Assembly: GCF_028476545.1 (NCBI RefSeq)
Contig: NW_026731992.1
Location: forward strand, 434,001-498,000
Source of the DNA: Physella acuta
Taxonomy: Eukaryota > Mollusca > Gastropoda > Physidae
DNA: 64,000 bases
Direction of reading: 5' to 3'
Shown: positions 11,631 to 50,400 of the stretch, piece by piece
Numbering within the stretch: position 1 is the first letter of the stretch
Layout: each line of letters opens with the position of its first letter
Translations under genes and position numbers: made by a program
Notes under the pieces: model-generated
What the model was told of the DNA's origin: nothing
Database searches by the model: none
Seen by the model: the letters and a program-made list of their open reading frames with translations, nothing else

Positions 11631-12193
11631 CTAAGGAAGAGCTTATATCTACTAACGTTTAAGGTAGCCTCTCAAATTCTGTCATTATATTCCACATGTA
11701 TTAAAGGCTTAGATGTTTATTATTTTTTTAACAGAAGTGTATATTATTAGAACTTTAAAAAAATAGATTTTAAATTTAATATATTGTTATTTTTAGTAAT
11801 TGATGTTGTGGTGGTTATCAAAGTACAAAACATGTCAATATAGTGGTGTTGGTTTTTTATAACTGCAATTAAAAATATTTATCTCATGATATCTTACGGT
11901 TATGGTTATGGGCTAGGTTTAAGGGTTGGCAAAAGTCTAAGAAAGTAAAAATGATAAATTTCAGAACAAAACAAAATGAATTTTAACTGAAACAATGAAA
12001 GAGGTATATTTTGGCGTATAGATCAACATTCTACGTAAAAGTATTGTTGTTTTTCCTCAGAGAATCTCATCAAACTGTATAGGAAATATGCAAGGTGCTT
12101 ATATCCTCTAACATCCTGTTGAGGAAATAAACACTGTGGCCATTTCCTGTCAGCCTTGAGATTATATATATATATGTATATATATATAAATAA

Positions 12194-12269
<76 letters not shown>
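11561..12269. other. AT-rich intergenic sequence with (AT)n tracts
   Basis: (AT)n at 11597-11629 and about 12163-12269 within AT-rich unique sequence. No gene was recognised. Confidence 0.6.
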
Positions 12270-12274
<5 letters not shown>

Positions 12275-12444
12275 GCGTAGCGACCCTTCCCGGCGCCCGG
12301 GGACAAACTTTTCGATTTGCACCCCCCCCCCCTCAAACTTTCGATTTGCACCCCCCTCAACCTTTCAATTTATTTTTCCAACCCATTTTAGCGCCCCCTA
12401 AGGTCGGCGCCCGGGGACATATGTCCCCCCCCCCCCCGCTACTG
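12270..12444 (+). mobile_element. GGCGTAGC TIR element inside (AT)n
   Basis: Starts CAGAGGCGTAGCGACCC and ends CCCCGCTACTG, with the paired internal motifs GGCGCCCGGGGACA near both ends. (AT)n flanks both sides, so it appears to have split one microsatellite. About 175 bp, non-coding. Confidence 0.72.
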
Positions 12445-12501
12445 ATATATATATATATACACTTATATATATGCCCTATATATATATATATAATTATATA
12501 A

Positions 12502-12552
<51 letters not shown>
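12445..12552. repeat. (AT)n microsatellite, interrupted
   Basis: Right-hand continuation of the AT tract split by the TIR element at 12270-12444, with a few interruptions (GCCCTATATAT). Confidence 0.9.
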
Positions 12553-12553
<1 letters not shown>

Positions 12554-12934
12554 CATAGGCCATATGGCAAATAGCCTAGTTAATTTTTAAAAAGAACAAA
12601 CATCGATTTTTTTTTTGGAGCTATATTCCCTTTACTTGTAAAATAAATAGTCAAAAAGTACTACGTAATTTTATACATGTTATGTAAAATTTAAGTATCG
12701 CATTTTAGCAGACACAAATGACAGTTTTTATTTCACATTTATGACACATTTTTTATACAGTACATAATAGAAAAAGTTAAAAATATGTTCATGGCTTAAA
12801 AGTTAAATATGAAGCAGCAACTTTCAAAAATATATGACAGTCAAATGACAACAATTTATGTTTAGAATGAGAACTAATGTCAATTGTCATAGTTTCTATC
12901 AACTCCTACATAAATGTTTGATCACATCACCCTT
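12553..12934. other. AT-rich unique sequence
   Basis: Intergenic sequence between the iGluR and CRIM1 genes. No feature beyond short AT-rich stretches. Confidence 0.5.
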
Positions 12935-14810
12935 CTCCCCACCCCAATCATCACTTGACATCTCCCCACCCCAATCATCACTTGACATCTCCCCACCCCA
13001 ATCATCACTTGACATCTCCCCACCCCAATCATCACTTGACTTCTCCCCATCATCACTTGACATCTCCCCATCCCAATCATCACTTGACATCTCCCCATCC
13101 CAATCATCACTTGACATCTCCCCACCCCAATCATCATTTGACATCTCCCCACCCCAATCATCACTTGACATCTCCCCACCCCAATCATCACTTGACATCT
13201 CCCCATCCCAATCATCACTTGACATCTCCCCACCCCAATCATCACTTGACATCTCCCCATCCCAATCATCATTTGACATCTCCCCACCCCAATCATCATT
13301 TGACATCTCCCCACCCCAATCATCATTTGACATCTCCCCACCCCAATCATCACTTGACATCTCCCCACCCCAATCATCACTTGACATCTCCCCACCCCAA
13401 TCATCACTTGACATCTCCCCACCCCAATCATCACTTGACATCTCCCCATCCCAATCATCACTTGACATCTCCCCACCCCAATCATCACTTGACATCTCCC
13501 CACCCCAATCATCACTTGACTTCTCCCCACCCCAATCATCACTTGACATCTCCCCACCCCAATCATCACTTGACTTCTCCCCACCCCAATCATCACTTGA
13601 CATCTCCCCACCCCAATCATCACTTGACATCTCCCCACCCCAATCATCACTTGACATCTCCCCATTCCAATCATCATTTGACATCTCCCCATCCCAATCA
13701 TCACTTGACATCTCCCCACCCCAATCATCACTTGACTTCTCCCCACCCCAATCATCACTTGACATCTCCCCACCCCAATCATCATTTGACATCTCCCCAC
13801 CCCAATCATCACTTGACATCTCCCCATCCCAATCATCACTTGACATCTCCCCACCCCAATCATCACTTGACATCTCCCCATCCCAATCATCACTTGACAT
13901 CTCCCCACCCCAATCACTTGACTTCTCCCCACCCCAATCATCACTTGACATCTCCCCACCCCAATCATCACTTGACATCTCCCCACCCCAATCATCACTT
14001 GACATCTCCCCACCCCAATCATCACTTGACATCTCCCCACCCCAATCATCACTTGACATCTCCCCATCCCAATCATCACTTGACATCTCCCCACCCCAAT
14101 CATCATTTGACATCTCCCCATCCCAATCATCACTTGACATCTCCCCACCCCAATCATCACTTGACATCTCCCCACCCAATCATCACTTGACATCTCCCCA
14201 CCCCAATCATCACTTGACATCTCCCCACCCCAATCATCACTTGACATCTCCCCACCCCAATCATCATTTGACATCTCCCCACCCCAATCATCACTTGACA
14301 TCTCCCCATCCCAATCATCACTTGACATCTCCCCACCCCAATCATCACTTGACATCTCCCCATCCCAATCATCACTTGACATCTCCCCACCCCAATCACT
14401 TGACTTCTCCCCATCCCAATCATCACTTGACATCTCCCCACCCCAATCATCACTTGACATCTCCCCACCCCAATCATCACTTGACATCTCCCCACCCCAA
14501 TCATCATTTGACATCTCCCCACCCCAATCATCACTTGACATCTCCCCATCCCAATCATCACTTGACATCTCCCCACCCCAATCATCATTTGACATCTCCC
14601 CATCCCAATCATCACTTGACATCTCCCCACCCCAATCATCACTTGACATCTCCCCACCCCAATCATCACTTGACATCTCCCCACCCCAATCATCACTTGA
14701 CATCTCCCCACCCCAATCATCACTTGACATCTCCCCATCCCAATCATCATTTGACATCTCCCCACCCCAATCATCACTTGACATCTCCCCATCCCAATCA
14801 TCATTTGCTA
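12935..14810. repeat. 27-bp minisatellite, about 70 copies
   Basis: The unit starts CATCACTTGACATCTCCCCA, with C/T variants and a few shortened units. Because 27 is a multiple of 3 and the unit lacks stops, it gives long open frames on both strands (up to about 650 codons). They have no start context, no flanking coding sequence and no unequal conservation of codon positions, so I do not call a gene. Confidence 0.97.
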
Positions 14811-15284
14811 ATCTAACTTAACCCACTTCTACCAAACAGATTTAAATTTGACTCATAGCTCATAAGATGTTGAACTGATTTTTTTAAAGCCGTTCTTTTC
14901 ATTAAAATGGTTTTTTTAAAAACAAAACATTTTAATGTTTTCCACTAAAGCAGGCGTGCTGACTGTGGAAATCGTATTCAATACTGCAACTTTTAATAAA
15001 TAAGGTTACATGGATTAATCACGTCTTTTTAAAAATGCAAAATAAACGTAAAAATTCATTTTAACGAACAACGTTTGATAACATTAAAGTGTAACATCAC
15101 ATTTTCTTTGCAAACCCCCACCCACTTTCTCGTGTCGATTCAAAAGATGACGCCAACAGACATCAAAGATAAAAAAAAAAATTCACCGGAATGTCAGATC
15201 ATGGCATACTTGACTAGATACACAGGATAGCAAACATAAGCCACTCTAGTGTCAGGCATTGGGCTCATTTTAAAACAAAGATTC
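14811..15284. other. AT-rich intergenic sequence
   Basis: No gene or repeat boundary was recognised. It is AT-rich with short A/T runs. Confidence 0.5.
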
Positions 15285-15620
15285 ATCGGCTTAATGAATG
15301 TTATAAGATTCATGAGCTTAATGAATGTTATAAGATTCGTGAGCTTAATGAATGTTATAAGATTCGTGAGCTTAATGAATGTTATAAGATTCATGAGCTT
15401 AATGAATGTTATAAGATTCATGAGCTTAATGAATGTTATAAGATTCATGAGCTTAATGAATGTTATAAGATTCATGAGTTTAATGAATAAGATTCATGAG
15501 CTTAATGAATGTTATAAGATTCAGGAGCTTAATGAATGTTATAAGATTCATGAGCTTAATGAATGTTATAAGATTCATGAGCTTAATGAATGTTATAAGA
15601 TTCATGAGCTTTATGAATGT
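15285..15620. repeat. 27-bp minisatellite, about 12 copies
   Basis: The unit begins GAGCTTAATGAATGTTATAA, with one shortened unit near 15480. Confidence 0.96.
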
Positions 15621-15654
15621 TGACAACATTGGCTCAGTTAAATCCTGCCAGACT

Positions 15655-15785
15655 GGTTAGAAACATGAGTTGATGACATCTGAAACATGATTGGATGACA
15701 TCTGAAACAAGAGTGGATGACATCTGAAAGATGAGTGGATGACATCTGAAACATGAGTTGATGATACATCAGATACATGAGTGAT
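15655..15785. repeat. 22-bp repeats, about 5 copies
   Basis: Diverged copies of ACATGAGTTGATGACATCTG plus AA. Confidence 0.85.
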
Positions 15786-15867
15786 GGACATTAAAACTAT
15801 GACATCATACCCAGTGTATATAGTTTCATGACTGTTTTGACATAGGAATGTAAAGCCTCAGACATGA

Positions 15868-16552
15868 TCTTAGGGAATCACATGACCATGTGTGAAGTTA
15901 GGGAATCACATGACCATGTGTGAAGTTAGGGAATCACATGACCATGTGTGAAGTTAGGGAATCACATGACCATGTGTGAAGTTAGGGAATCACATGACCA
16001 TGTGTGAAGTTAGGGAATCACATGACCATGTGTGAAGTTAGGGAATCACATGACCATGTGTGAAGTTAGGGAATCACATGACCATGTGTGAAGTTAGGGA
16101 ATCACATGACCATGTGTGAAGTTAGGGAATCACATGACCATGTGTGAAGTTAGGGAATCACATGACCATGTGTGAAGTTAGGGAATCACATGACCATGTG
16201 TGAAGTTAGGGAATCACATGACCATGTGTGAAGTTAGGGAATCACATGACCATGTGTGAAGTTAGGGAATCACATGACCATGTGTGAAGTTAGGGAATCA
16301 CATGACCATGTGTGAAGTTAGGGAATCACATGACCATGTGTGAAGTTAGGGAATCACATGACCATGTGTGAAGTTTGGGAATCACATGACCATGTGTGAA
16401 GTTAGGGAATCACATGACCATGTGTGAAGTTAGGGAATCACATGACCATGTGTGAAGTTAGGGAATCACATGACCATGTGTGAAGTTAGGGAATCACATG
16501 ACCATGTGTGAAGTTAGGGAATCACATGACCATGTGTGAAGTTAGGAAATCA
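15868..16552. repeat. 28-bp minisatellite, about 24 copies, palindromic core
   Basis: Very uniform units with CACATGACCATGTG, a 6-bp inverted repeat around two bases. Almost no variants, so recent amplification is likely. Confidence 0.97.
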
Positions 16553-16626
16553 CATTTTTTTGAAATTTTACATAATTTCTTTCCACACCCACAGTAGCTT
16601 AAGTTAATATCCTGCATTTAAAAAGT

Positions 16627-17000
16627 TCATTGACCTAACCTCTGACCACTGTGTCCACTGACCTAACCTGTGACCACTGTCCATTGACCTAACCCCTGAC
16701 CACTGTGTCAATTGACCTAACCTCTGACCACTGTGTCCACTGACCTAACCTCTGTCCACTGTGTCCACTGACCTAACTTCTGACCACTGTGTCCACTGAC
16801 CTAACCTCTGACCACTGTGTCCACTGACCTAACCTCTGACCACTGTGTCCACTGACCTAACTTCTGACCACTGTGTCCGCTGACTTAACCTCTGTCCACT
16901 GTGTCCACTGACCTAACCTCTGTCCACTGTGTCCATTGACCTAACCTGTGACCACTGTGTCCACTGACCTAACCTCTGTCCACTGACCTAACCTGTAGGA
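16627..17000. repeat. 28-bp minisatellite, about 13 copies
   Basis: The unit starts GACCTAACCTCTGACCACTG, with several shortened units. Confidence 0.95.
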
Positions 17001-17144
17001 AGTCTTAGCCCCACCTGTCACCTGGGGTCAGTGATGTAGACAATGTGTGTGTAGTCGTTGCTACACCTGTCACCTGGGGTCAGTGCTACACCTGTCACCT
17101 GGGGTCAGTGCTACACCTGTCACCTGGGGTCAGTGCCCCACCTG

Positions 17145-43659
<26,515 letters not shown>

Positions 43660-43674
43660 CTGCAAGAGTACAAA

Positions 43675-44455
43675 CATAGTAGTCTACATACACCAACTAT
43701 ATAGGTGGTAGTGTACATACACCAACTATATAGGTGGTAGTGTACATACACCAACTATATAGGTGGTAGTGTACATACACCACGATAGGTGGTAGTCTAC
43801 ATACACCAACTATATAGGTGGTAGTGTACATACACCACGATAGGTGGTAGTGTACATACACCAACTATATAGGTGGTAGTGTACATACACCAACTATATA
43901 GGTGGTAGTGTACATACACCACGATAGGTGGTAGTCTACATACACCAACTATATAGGTGGTAGTGTACATACACCACGATAGGTGGTAGTCTACATACAC
44001 CAACTATATAGGTGGTAGTGTACATACACCACGATAGGTGGTAATCTACATACACCAACTATATAGGTGGTAGTGTACATACACCACGATAGGTGGTAGT
44101 GTACATACACCAACTATATAGGTGGTAGTGTACATACACCACGATAGGTGGTAGTGTACATACACCACGATAGGTTGTAGTCTACATACACCAACTATAT
44201 AGGTGGTAGTGTACATACACCACGATAGGTGGTAGTGTACATACACCACGATAAGTGGTAGTGTACATACACCACGATAGGTAGTAGTGTACATACACCA
44301 CGATAGGTAGTAGTCTACATACACCAACTATATAGGTGGTAGTGTACATACACCACGGTAGGTGGTAGTGTAAATACACCACGATAGGTGGTAGTGTACA
44401 TACACCATGATAGGCAGTAGTCTGCATACACCAACTATATAGGTGTTAGTGTACA
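43675..44455. repeat. 26/29-bp minisatellite, about 28 copies
   Basis: TAGTGTACATACACCAACTA or TAGTGTACATACACCACGAT followed by AGGTGG. It begins 16 bases upstream of the CRIM1 first coding exon acceptor. Confidence 0.97.
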
Positions 44456-45084
44456 TACAATGTCCTGAATAGTATTATTAGACCTATTAATAATGATAGT
44501 AATAAGTTAGACCATCACCCATATTTAAATGAACAACTACACTGACGCTAAAAGAAACTTTTTACACAGACGTCTTGGTGTTGTTTGTGTGCTCTGGGTT
44601 ATTTTAGGAATCCGTACCGCTAAACGTCATCAGAGAAAATGGCTAAAAATAGTTTGTTGACGGAATATCCTACCAAGCTAATTTTCGTTAGAATAAAAGC
44701 TGTTATCCGATTGGTTAATTTAAAGAGGTATTTGATGTAGGGGTGGGTGCGCGAGATAACAGCAGACGCCGAGTGTTGTCTGGTCTACACAACGTTACTG
44801 GTGTGTACAACAACAATGTCCTGGTGGGGGGGGGGGGGGGTACAACAACAATGTCCTGGTGGGGGGGGGGGGAGGGGGTACAACAACAATGTCCCTGACT
44901 GATGACCTACAATGTCTTACACTGACCCAACTGTATTGATGAGAACTGTGAAATTTTAAAGTAGCGTGTTTTACTAAGAACATAAGAACTAGAATTTTTT
45001 ACGTCTGCAAACAATACAAGAATCTATATCGAATTATTCTGTTGGGGGGGGGGTGCAGTAGGGCTAATATGTCAGTAAACAAGG
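44456..45084. other. Unique sequence with G runs
   Basis: Two G runs near 44825 and 44863 inside a duplicated ACAACAACAATGTCC segment. No gene was recognised. Confidence 0.4.
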
Positions 45085-45340
45085 ACACATGTTTCCGTGT
45101 GTAATCTTGTTAGTAAACAACTGAACGTTATGTGTGTAATCTTGTTAGTAAACAACTGAACGTTATGTGTGTAATCTTGTAAGTAAACAACTGAACGTTA
45201 TGTGTGTAATCTTGTTAGTAAACAACTGAACGTTATGTGTGTAATCTTGTTAGTAAACAACTGAACGTTATGTGTGTAATCTTGTTAGTAAACAACTGAA
45301 CGTTATGTGTGTAATCTTGTTAGTAAACAACTGAACGTTA
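45085..45340. repeat. 35-bp minisatellite x7
   Basis: GTGTGTAATCTTGTTAGTAA plus ACAACTGAACGTTAT, nearly perfect. Confidence 0.97.
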
Positions 45341-45359
45341 TCGCCAGCCTGCGCACAAG

Positions 45360-45490
45360 TGCTGAAAGTCTTGGTCTAGTGAAAGTTACAGCAAGTCTTG
45401 GTCTAGTGAAAGTTACATCAAGTCTTGGTCTAGTGAAAGTTACATCAAGTTTTGGTCTAGTGAAAGTTACAGCAAGTCTTGGTCTAGACG
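45360..45490. repeat. 27-bp repeats x5
   Basis: AGTCTTGGTCTAGTGAAAGT plus TACAGCA. Confidence 0.94.
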
Positions 45491-45701
45491 ACAGGTCGTG
45501 GTCAGCTCACAATCAACGGTTGGGTCGTCTGGTAAACATGACCTGCAGCCTGTCGAGTTGTGTGTGTGTGTGTCACTCAGTGTGTTATCAACTGTCAGTA
45601 TCTGATCTGTGTGTGAAATCATTACTGGCCGCATATGTGTGTCCTTCACCGTTTGATTAACTTTGTCTTTAAAAGAACGTTAAATTACGAAATGGCCTTA
45701 C

Positions 45702-45960
45702 CTTAGCACTGTCACATCTCCTTGATCGGTAAAGTAGTATTCAGAAATACACAAGTAGATTCGCGGACCAATCTAACCAGTTTTCGAGGTAGCCTCCAGC
45801 CCCTAATGAAAATATTCCACAGGTTTTTACAAGCCGTCTGCTAGAGTTTCACACAGCAAGAAATCGCGAGACGGCTAGCCGACTGCTGAAAACCTTAGCC
45901 CAGTCTTTCAAGCTTAGGAAAAATAAAAAAAACAAATAGTTCTGGCGCATGCGCAGACCG
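45702..45960 (-). promoter_or_regulatory. Candidate CRIM1 upstream non-coding exon and promoter
   Basis: The first coding exon has a splice acceptor upstream of its start codon, so a 5' exon must exist. At 45702 a strong donor (CTAAG/gtaagg) on the minus strand ends a unique non-repetitive stretch. A perfect NRF1-type palindrome GCGCATGCGC lies at 45945-45954 in a CpG-bearing segment. This makes a plausible promoter and first exon. No transcript evidence is available here. Confidence 0.3.
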
Positions 45961-46460
45961 CCTACGCCACACAAATGAGGCGCCTGGCAGACCAAAACTT
46001 TGTGGCGGGTACATTCTTTTTCTTTCTTGCGCAACTTTTATAAATAGACTAACAGTACGTCTTCGTCCGAAATAGAATACGCAAATAACCACCAGTTAGC
46101 AATTTTTACACCTAAACTAGTTCGGTTATTAAATTTGAAGTATGGCCGATTTCTACACCTAGATGTCAATTTTTTTTTAAAAAGAGCTGCATCCTGATTG
46201 ATGTTCGCTGGAGCAGCCAAGTGGAAAAACAGGTTTAAAAATAACTGTTGTGTTTTGTTTGTTTTTTGTTTGTTTGTTTTTTTTTTAGGGGGGGGGGGGA
46301 GAATTTATTAAGGCCTTGGTCTGATGCAAAAGTTGTAAAGTTGTATGATAATTTCAGATGATAGTGAGAGATTCCCCCGTGTTACCTCGGTGGATTTAAA
46401 ATATAATGATGTTTAAATCTCGAAAGACGATCGATAAAATGAGTTAAGCACTCTGTGTAG
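45961..46460. other. Unique sequence upstream of candidate promoter
   Basis: GTTTGTTT/T-run and a G run near 46288. No coding sequence recognised. Confidence 0.4.
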
Positions 46461-46502
46461 GCCCAATATATACAATATAATATAATATATATATATAATA
46501 TA

Positions 46503-46589
<87 letters not shown>
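46461..46589. repeat. (AT)n tract, LTR element insertion site
   Basis: AT dinucleotides with short TATAATATA interruptions, ending at the first base of the 5' LTR. AT repeats resume after the 3' LTR at 51957. Confidence 0.95.
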
Positions 46590-46593
<4 letters not shown>

Positions 46594-47229
46594 ACTAGTG
46601 TAGGCCTAGTTACTGGTCACGATTGTTAAGAACGCAATAGTGCAGGTGTTGGACTGATAAGCCAACTGATAACGATCATAAAGCCACGGCGTATTTTGGG
46701 AAGGATACGACAAGCGCTGTCAACTTTGACACGACTTGGCTGATGAAACAGTGCAGGTGTTTTATTAATCGGACTGTACGACAGAAGCGGCGTAATTAAC
46801 ATTCTGATGCAACGATTAGAATCGATTACGATTACGATTACGAATCCGATTACGAATACGAAGGGATATATAGGGAGACAGAACGGGGATGAGATGAGTC
46901 GAGATCAGTTCAGTCAGTCAGTAGGAGAGTGGCAGTATCAAGTTGGTTATTGAACGGGTTAGCCGTATTGTGTTAATAAGGACGATAGACATGTGCATTC
47001 AGTTATGTGAAGACTAGTGAGGACTGTTGGGGGTCAGTTGATTCCGACTATTATTGTGAAGCATTTCTTTTGATTCATTCTATTATTGTGAAACATTTCT
47101 TTGATTCATGTAATAAAAGGATCAATAGTGAACCTGCATCTTCGAGTATCTATACTGTGGTCGATGTTGTGTAGAATGAGTGGTTAGACTCGTTAACATT
47201 TGGCACTACAGGCAAATAGACTCGTTACA
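46590..47229 (+). repeat. 5' LTR
   Basis: 640 bp, TGTAACTAG at the start and ACTCGTTACA at the end, matching the 3' LTR at 51314-51953 in length and, as far as I can read, base for base. It contains a TATATAGGGAGA motif (about 46867) and an AATAAAAGG polyadenylation-like signal (about 47111). It also has an internal run of ATTACG hexamers. Confidence 0.95.
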
Positions 47230-47440
47230 TTTGGCGTCGTCGGCAGAGGAATCCAATTAGACCAGCCGCTTTAGGCACCCATAGTCAACCTAGTTCATAA
47301 CTGTGTTTAGTGTGTGTGTGAATTCGGACATTCAGGAACAGTGAAAATTGAGGAACGAGGAAAATTTTTTCATACACACACGGTAAGAAAGGTCTTTTTT
47401 ATTTGAAGGAAATAAATAAAAGGGAAGACTGAAATCAGAA

Positions 47441-50400
47441 TTGAGGAAATTGAAAAGAACAGAGATGAGACACCTTTCATTATCATTCTGGCTTGGTGTC
47501 ACATGCTCTTTTGCTGCTGCAAGCATGTGGCTCAGTATACCCCTAGTTGTAGCACCAGCCACCCTGGGGACAGCTATGGGGCTGACCACCAGCATCCAGA
47601 TAATTGGCATTGGTATCTCCAACTTGGTTGTGGGACAAATACTAGGCAAAGATGACAACCAAGATATAGATGGAACTCTTAGACACTGGAAATGTGTCAT
47701 GATCTCCCTGTTGGGCAACACTATCTGCTGCATAGCTGCAACATTTTTCCTTAATGGGAATGACAGACGCAGGAGTGGTATTTTAAATATCAGAAAAGAA
47801 CAAAAACTCCTGCTGGCCCAACAATCTGAGTCAGATGAAGATAGCCCAGAGATAGGCAACGGTGAAGATGACCCTTTGCCTCCAGATGGACCAGGACAAA
47901 ATTTGGACAAAAAGCCGATCCATATTGTGGTCCTGCCCAGTGAGTCCCACATCAACAAATTTTACGGGGACGGTGATCCAACCTTAACCAACAGGTTCAG
48001 TGAAGAGGTCAGGGCTGCCTGGGCCTCGAGATACATGTCACCAGAGGAAAGATTAAGACTGCTGATGGGCAGTATAGGGGAGACGGTTAGGGCAGAGGTC
48101 AAATGCCACGATAAAACCATCCAATCAGATCCAGATAAGGTGCTGGATCTAATTAAGGAGACCTTTGGGGAGAGACGGTCGGGATCGCAACTGCTATCGG
48201 TGTTTGTAGGTATAAAGCAGAGACTGGCGGAGAGTGTGATGGAATATTCACACCGAATGAACAGGGCCTTTGAAGCTGTAAAAGGCAAAATACCCGACAT
48301 GGATGCGCGCCTGCTGAGGGACCATTTCATCGAGGGGTTGGCGACCCCTATGGCAAGAAGATATTTGAAAGAAGAGGTCTACAAAGACCCACAGTTGACC
48401 TTCCTTCAGGTCAGGAACTCAGCGATCCGCAGGTCCGAGGATGAGGACCAATCGAACTGTTCGGTAGACAAAGTCTCGGTGCCGGAACAGAAACAATCCC
48501 CACCCACAGGGACCGGCACGATGGAAACCATGATGGCCCGACTGTTGGCCCACCTGGATAAGGTTGGCCAACGATTGGAGAGGTTAGAAAGCAGGTCAAC
48601 AGCTGAGAATCAGGGCAAAAACGGGACAAAACATGGTCAGGTTGGACAGCCGCGACCTGCTGGTCCATCGCTCCGGTGGACGGCTGACGGTCGACCAATC
48701 GGCTTGTCCTGCTCTCAACCCGGACATGTGGCACGGTACTGTCCGGTGAAACGATCGCCCTCTGTAAGGCAAGACAAGGCTACAGAGTGGCGAGGTTATG
48801 GCTTAAGAAACAAAATGGGACAAACAATGAAAGAGTCTCAAACAGGACTTGAAGAGAAATTATCAGATATTGAAAAAGAACTTCAAATTACACAAGGAAA
48901 ATTAGATTTGAAGCGTTCTGAACTTCAGAATTGTGAAACTAAGCTAACAGATACTATAGCCTTGGTGGAAGAACTTAAGAATTCAAAAGACTTGTTAATA
49001 ATAGAAAAAATGAACTGTGAAATGAACTTGGATGTTGAAAAGTTTCAAGTGAACAATTTGTTGGCAGAGAAAAATTATGATAAGAAAGAAATTGGTAAAC
49101 TTAAGAATGAGATCTCAATGTTAACCATGAAACTGGATAGGGAAAGTTCATGCAAATTAAAAGCACAGGAGAAATGTTCATCTTTAAAGTGTCTGTTAGC
49201 TGAAGAAGAAAATAAAAACATGAGACAACAGAACAGTGTTGGCAAACTAGAAGAAATGATAGAAAAAGAAAGGCTATTGAATCAACAGTTAGAAAAGCAA
49301 GTATTAGAACTAATGAAAAAGGGTGAAAATAATACACTTCTTATAGCAGATGAAGAAAAAGAAGTAGAAGTCTTGCACATTTCTATTGAAGAAGTAGAGG
49401 TGATGCAAAACGGGCAGACTGTGGTGGAGCACATATCCACAGAGCCCCGTCATATGGACATTAGTGATTTTAATTGCCTTAATAATAAAGAGATACGAGA
49501 TGCCCAGAGAACGGATAGCGGGTTACAGCCGCTATTGAAATACGTCCAGGAACAAAAATTCCCAAGAAGAAGGGAAAGAGAACAATTTGGTCGAGAAACA
49601 AAGAAAATACTGAGTCAGTGGGACCGTCTCAGTATAAAGGATGGTGTTCTCATGCGGAGAATTCATGACCAAATAGACGGGACAATACACCAGGTGGTGG
49701 TGCCTGGACAGTTACGAGAAGAAGTGCTAAGGTTGGCACATGACAGGGCAGGACACCAGGGTCAGGACAGGACGCACAAAATATTACGACGGCGGTGTTA
49801 CTGGCCCAATATGGAAATGGAGGTCAAACGCCATTGTGAGGCTTGTGTTAGGTGTCAGCATGCGAAAATGCCAGTTGTCAAAATGAGACAGCCATCAGGA
49901 CACTTACTGGCGACAAAACCACTAGAGATTGTGGCTATGGACTTTACGTCGTTGGAGCAATCATCGGATGGGACGGAACATGTGTTGGTAATGACTGATG
50001 TATTCACCAAATGGACTGTTGCGGTGCCCACACGAGATCAGACTGCCAAAACAGTGGCAAAGGTCTTAATAGAACATTGGTTCATCAAATATGGCATACC
50101 AAGACAATTACACTCTGACCAAGGAAGGGCCTTCGAGTCAGAAGTAATTAACCAACTGTGCAGCCACTACGGGATCAACAAATCTAGAACAACCACATTT
50201 AATCCGAAAGGAAACGGACAGTGCGAGCGGTTCAACCGCAGCATGCATGATTTGCTGCGTACGCTAGAACCTGAACAGAAAAAACGTTGGCCTGATTTTC
50301 TCCCAGAGTTGGTATATCTATACAACTGCACCCCCCATGCCACAACCGGCTTTTCGCCACACATGTTACTGTTCGGACGGGAGGCTCGACTCCCTCTTGA

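Noticed and set aside
12858-14816. Open frames of 411-652 codons on both strands in the 27-bp array
   Set aside because: The unit length is a multiple of 3 without stops, so all these frames are open by arithmetic. No splice signals, no domain, and no codon-position bias between units.
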